NCBI GenBank assembly: GCA_013151635.1
Contig: JAADHV010000120.1
Span: 1 to 40,101, forward strand
From: Deltaproteobacteria bacterium
Lineage (GTDB): Bacteria > Desulfobacterota > Desulfobacteria > Desulfobacterales > Desulfobacteraceae
DNA: 40,101 bases
Direction of reading: 5' to 3'
The position numbers were made by a program, and so were the translations under genes. Every line of letters starts with the position of its first letter. The first letter of the stretch is position 1. Below the pieces are notes generated by a model that had not been told where the DNA came from, ran no database searches, and was given only the letters and a program-made list of their open reading frames with translations. Shown piece after piece: positions 38,690-40,101 of this stretch.

Positions 38690-40101
38690 AATCTGTATTG
38701 AAAAACCAGAATGGATGCCAGGCGGTTATGTGGATGTAATCAATGGAAAAAATATTGATTGCATTAAAGGCTTAGAATTCAGGTTCCCAAGATCAGCCAG
38801 GCAGATATTAAGAAAAAGAAAACCCATACTGCCAAGTATGCATGCAGAAAAATACCGGGTTGTCACAGAATCTGCCATCCCGGGTCCCTGGCAGAATATT
38901 GTCACCCCATACTTGATAGATATCATGGATGCAGCAGATTATCCGTCTGTATTGACCCTTATCCTGTGTAAATGTGTCCAGTCAGGCGGGTCAGAGGCTG
39001 CACATAATTTTATCGGATATAGTGTGGACAGAAAACCCGGACCTGTCATGTATGTCTATCCCACCATGGATGCAGGCAAAAAGCAGCTTAAAAAAAGAAT
39101 CCTTACCATGTTCAAGGCAAGCCCCCACTTGAAGCGCTACCTGACAGGGGCAGTCAATGATGAAACAAACATGGAAATCAAGCTCAAACACTTAACCATC
39201 AGTATTGCCTGGGCGCACTCTGCTACATCTCTTGCCAGCGATCCCATGTGCTATGTTGTGTTTGACGAGACAGACAAATACCCTGCAGCAGCTGCAAAAA
39301 CAGAATCTGATCCCATCAGCCTTGGTGAAAAAAGAACCACAACATTCAGGCGCAGAAGAAAAGCCAAAATATGGAAGCTTTCAACCCCGACAACATTTAA
39401 CGGTCCAATATCTGTTTCCCTGCGGGAAGAAGCCCAGGTGGTGTTTGATTATTATGTCCAGTGCCCTGAATGCGGTCAGTTCCAGAAAATGATTTTTAAA
39501 AGAATTAAATGGGCAGGCGGCAGTGATGCAGATCCTGAAAAGATAGAGGCTGAATACCTTGCCTGGTATAAGTGTGAGTTCTGTTCCGGTAAATGGGATG
39601 ACGAGAAAAGAAACAGAAGCGTAAGAAGTGGCCACTGGCGATCAAGAGGAGATCATCAGCTCACAGTTAAAAAATATCTTGAAACCTATAATCCCAAAAA
39701 AGTCGGATTTCATCTACCGGCATGGATTTCTTATTTTGTAAGTCTGTCAGAATCTGCTGCTGCCTCTTTGCGTAGCCGGAACAGCAGAACAAAACTAAAG
39801 GATTTTTTAAACAACTATGCAGCAGAGCCCTGGAAAGAATATGAAGTTATAGCCAATAAAAATGAAGAGGAAATTTTAAAATGCAGAAGTGACATTGCCC
39901 CTCAGACTATACCTGAAAGCGTTGTTGCCCTTACTGCCGGAATAGATGTACAGAAAACAGGGTTCTGGTACGTTGTCCGGGCATGGGCAAAAGACTGGAC
40001 AAGCTGGAACATTGATCATGGTTTTCTGGGTAACTGGACAGATGTTGAAAAACTGCTTTTTGAAAATGTATACCCTGTTCCGGATTCTGACCGTGTTTTG
40101 A
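38682..40101 (+). CDS. Phage terminase large subunit, GpA family (3' end outside the window)
   Basis: Translation from the ATG at 38682 stays open for 473 codons to the window edge, so the gene is incomplete here. KCVQSGGSEAAHNF is in the position of the Walker A-type ATPase loop and CYVVFDETDKYPAAA is Walker B, both in GpA style. A zinc-finger-like pair follows (CPECGQF...CEFCSGKW). The nuclease domain starts with TAGIDVQKTGFWYVVRAWAKD, including the catalytic Asp. The enzyme cuts and pumps concatemeric DNA into heads. Its start overlaps the end of the small terminase by eight bases. Confidence 0.87.
   Translation, partial: MYKICIEKPEWMPGGYVDVINGKNIDCIKGLEFRFPRSARQILRKRKPILPSMHAEKYRVVTESAIPGPWQNIVTPYLIDIMDAADYPSVLTLILCKCVQSGGSEAAHNFIGYSVDRKPGPVMYVYPTMDAGKKQLKKRILTMFKASPHLKRYLTGAVNDETNMEIKLKHLTISIAWAHSATSLASDPMCYVVFDETDKYPAAAAKTESDPISLGEKRTTTFRRRRKAKIWKLSTPTTFNGPISVSLREEAQVVFDYYVQCPECGQFQKMIFKRIKWAGGSDADPEKIEAEYLAWYKCEFCSGKWDDEKRNRSVRSGHWRSRGDHQLTVKKYLETYNPKKVGFHLPAWISYFVSLSESAAASLRSRNSRTKLKDFLNNYAAEPWKEYEVIANKNEEEILKCRSDIAPQTIPESVVALTAGIDVQKTGFWYVVRAWAKDWTSWNIDHGFLGNWTDVEKLLFENVYPVPDSDRVL

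Larger units (their letters stand above)
32163..40101 (+). mobile_element. Prophage or phage-derived island at selC (right end outside the window)
   Basis: From selC onward the gene content is phage-like: P4-family primase/helicase, zinc-finger/TOPRIM primase, a toxin-antitoxin pair, an orphan DNA methyltransferase, a probable small terminase and a GpA-type large terminase. Replication and packaging genes all read rightward. No integrase, capsid or lysis gene is in the window; they are expected to the right. The boundary at 32163 is inferred from the tRNA end. Confidence 0.7.

Noticed and set aside
1-40101. CRISPR array
   Set aside because: No set of regularly spaced 25-40 base direct repeats is present; the repeats at 34.2-34.6 kb are 7-9 bases and irregularly spaced.

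Overview
The window looks like a chromosomal segment of a strictly anaerobic, sulfate-reducer-type Desulfobacterota (Desulfobacteraceae/Desulfobacula-like). This is inferred from gene content: a periplasmic nitrate reductase wired to multiheme cytochromes and an NrfD-type quinol module, a DUF3786 protein, a 2-oxoacid:ferredoxin oxidoreductase cluster, a selenocysteine tRNA, and AT-leaning DNA with many TTT/AAA codons. No rRNA or other species-level marker is present.

Layout. (1) 1-2.7 kb is an accessory patch: the end of an IS630-type transposase, a decayed uvrB fragment, a vapBC toxin-antitoxin pair with a repeated operator, and two genes coupled behind it (a small membrane protein and a kinase-fold protein). 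(2) 2.7-13.1 kb, minus strand, is a nitrate-respiration region: a DUF3786 protein with a 59-residue partner, then (in transcription order) an NapH-like polyferredoxin, a carboxymuconolactone-decarboxylase-like protein, an FmdE protein, napD, napA, a tandemly duplicated NapB-like tetraheme cytochrome, a second tetraheme cytochrome, a Tat-exported Fe-S subunit, an NrfD-type membrane subunit and a molybdopterin-binding-domain protein. No NapC is present; the Fe-S/NrfD pair is the obvious candidate route for quinol electrons. Two perfect TTGAT-N4-ATCAA (FNR-type) sites lie at identical positions relative to predicted -10 boxes, in front of the NapH-like gene and of the small-ORF/DUF3786 pair. (3) 13.2-16.6 kb, plus strand: an unrecognised gene and a RapA/HepA-family SNF2 ATPase. 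(4) 16.6-22.1 kb, minus strand: a four-gene redox operon (GltD-like flavoprotein with ferredoxin domain, NirB-like flavoprotein, korA, korB). (5) 22.1-23.3 kb: a gene-free stretch with candidate switching hairpins, then a YitT-family membrane protein. (6) 23.3-32.0 kb, minus strand: a compact housekeeping operon read as M20 peptidase, larC, pgpA, recA, alaS, yejB, yejE, mostly overlapping or tightly spaced. (7) At 32065-32162 is selC (tRNA-Sec, anticodon UCA, CCA encoded).

(8) From selC to the right edge the content turns phage-like: a P4-family primase/helicase, an intergenic stretch with several kinds of short repeats (candidate replication origin), a zinc-finger/TOPRIM primase, a divergent RelE/Xre toxin-antitoxin pair, a ParB-domain DNA methyltransferase, a probable small terminase and a GpA-type large terminase running off the window. 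The simplest reading is a prophage or phage-derived island inserted at the 3' end of selC. No integrase is visible, so the far end must lie outside the window.

The best leads are the unusual nap locus (duplicated NapB-like cytochrome, NrfD module in place of NapC, two matching FNR-type promoters) and the repeat-rich candidate origin of the selC-linked element. All calls are from reading the sequence; no searches were run.
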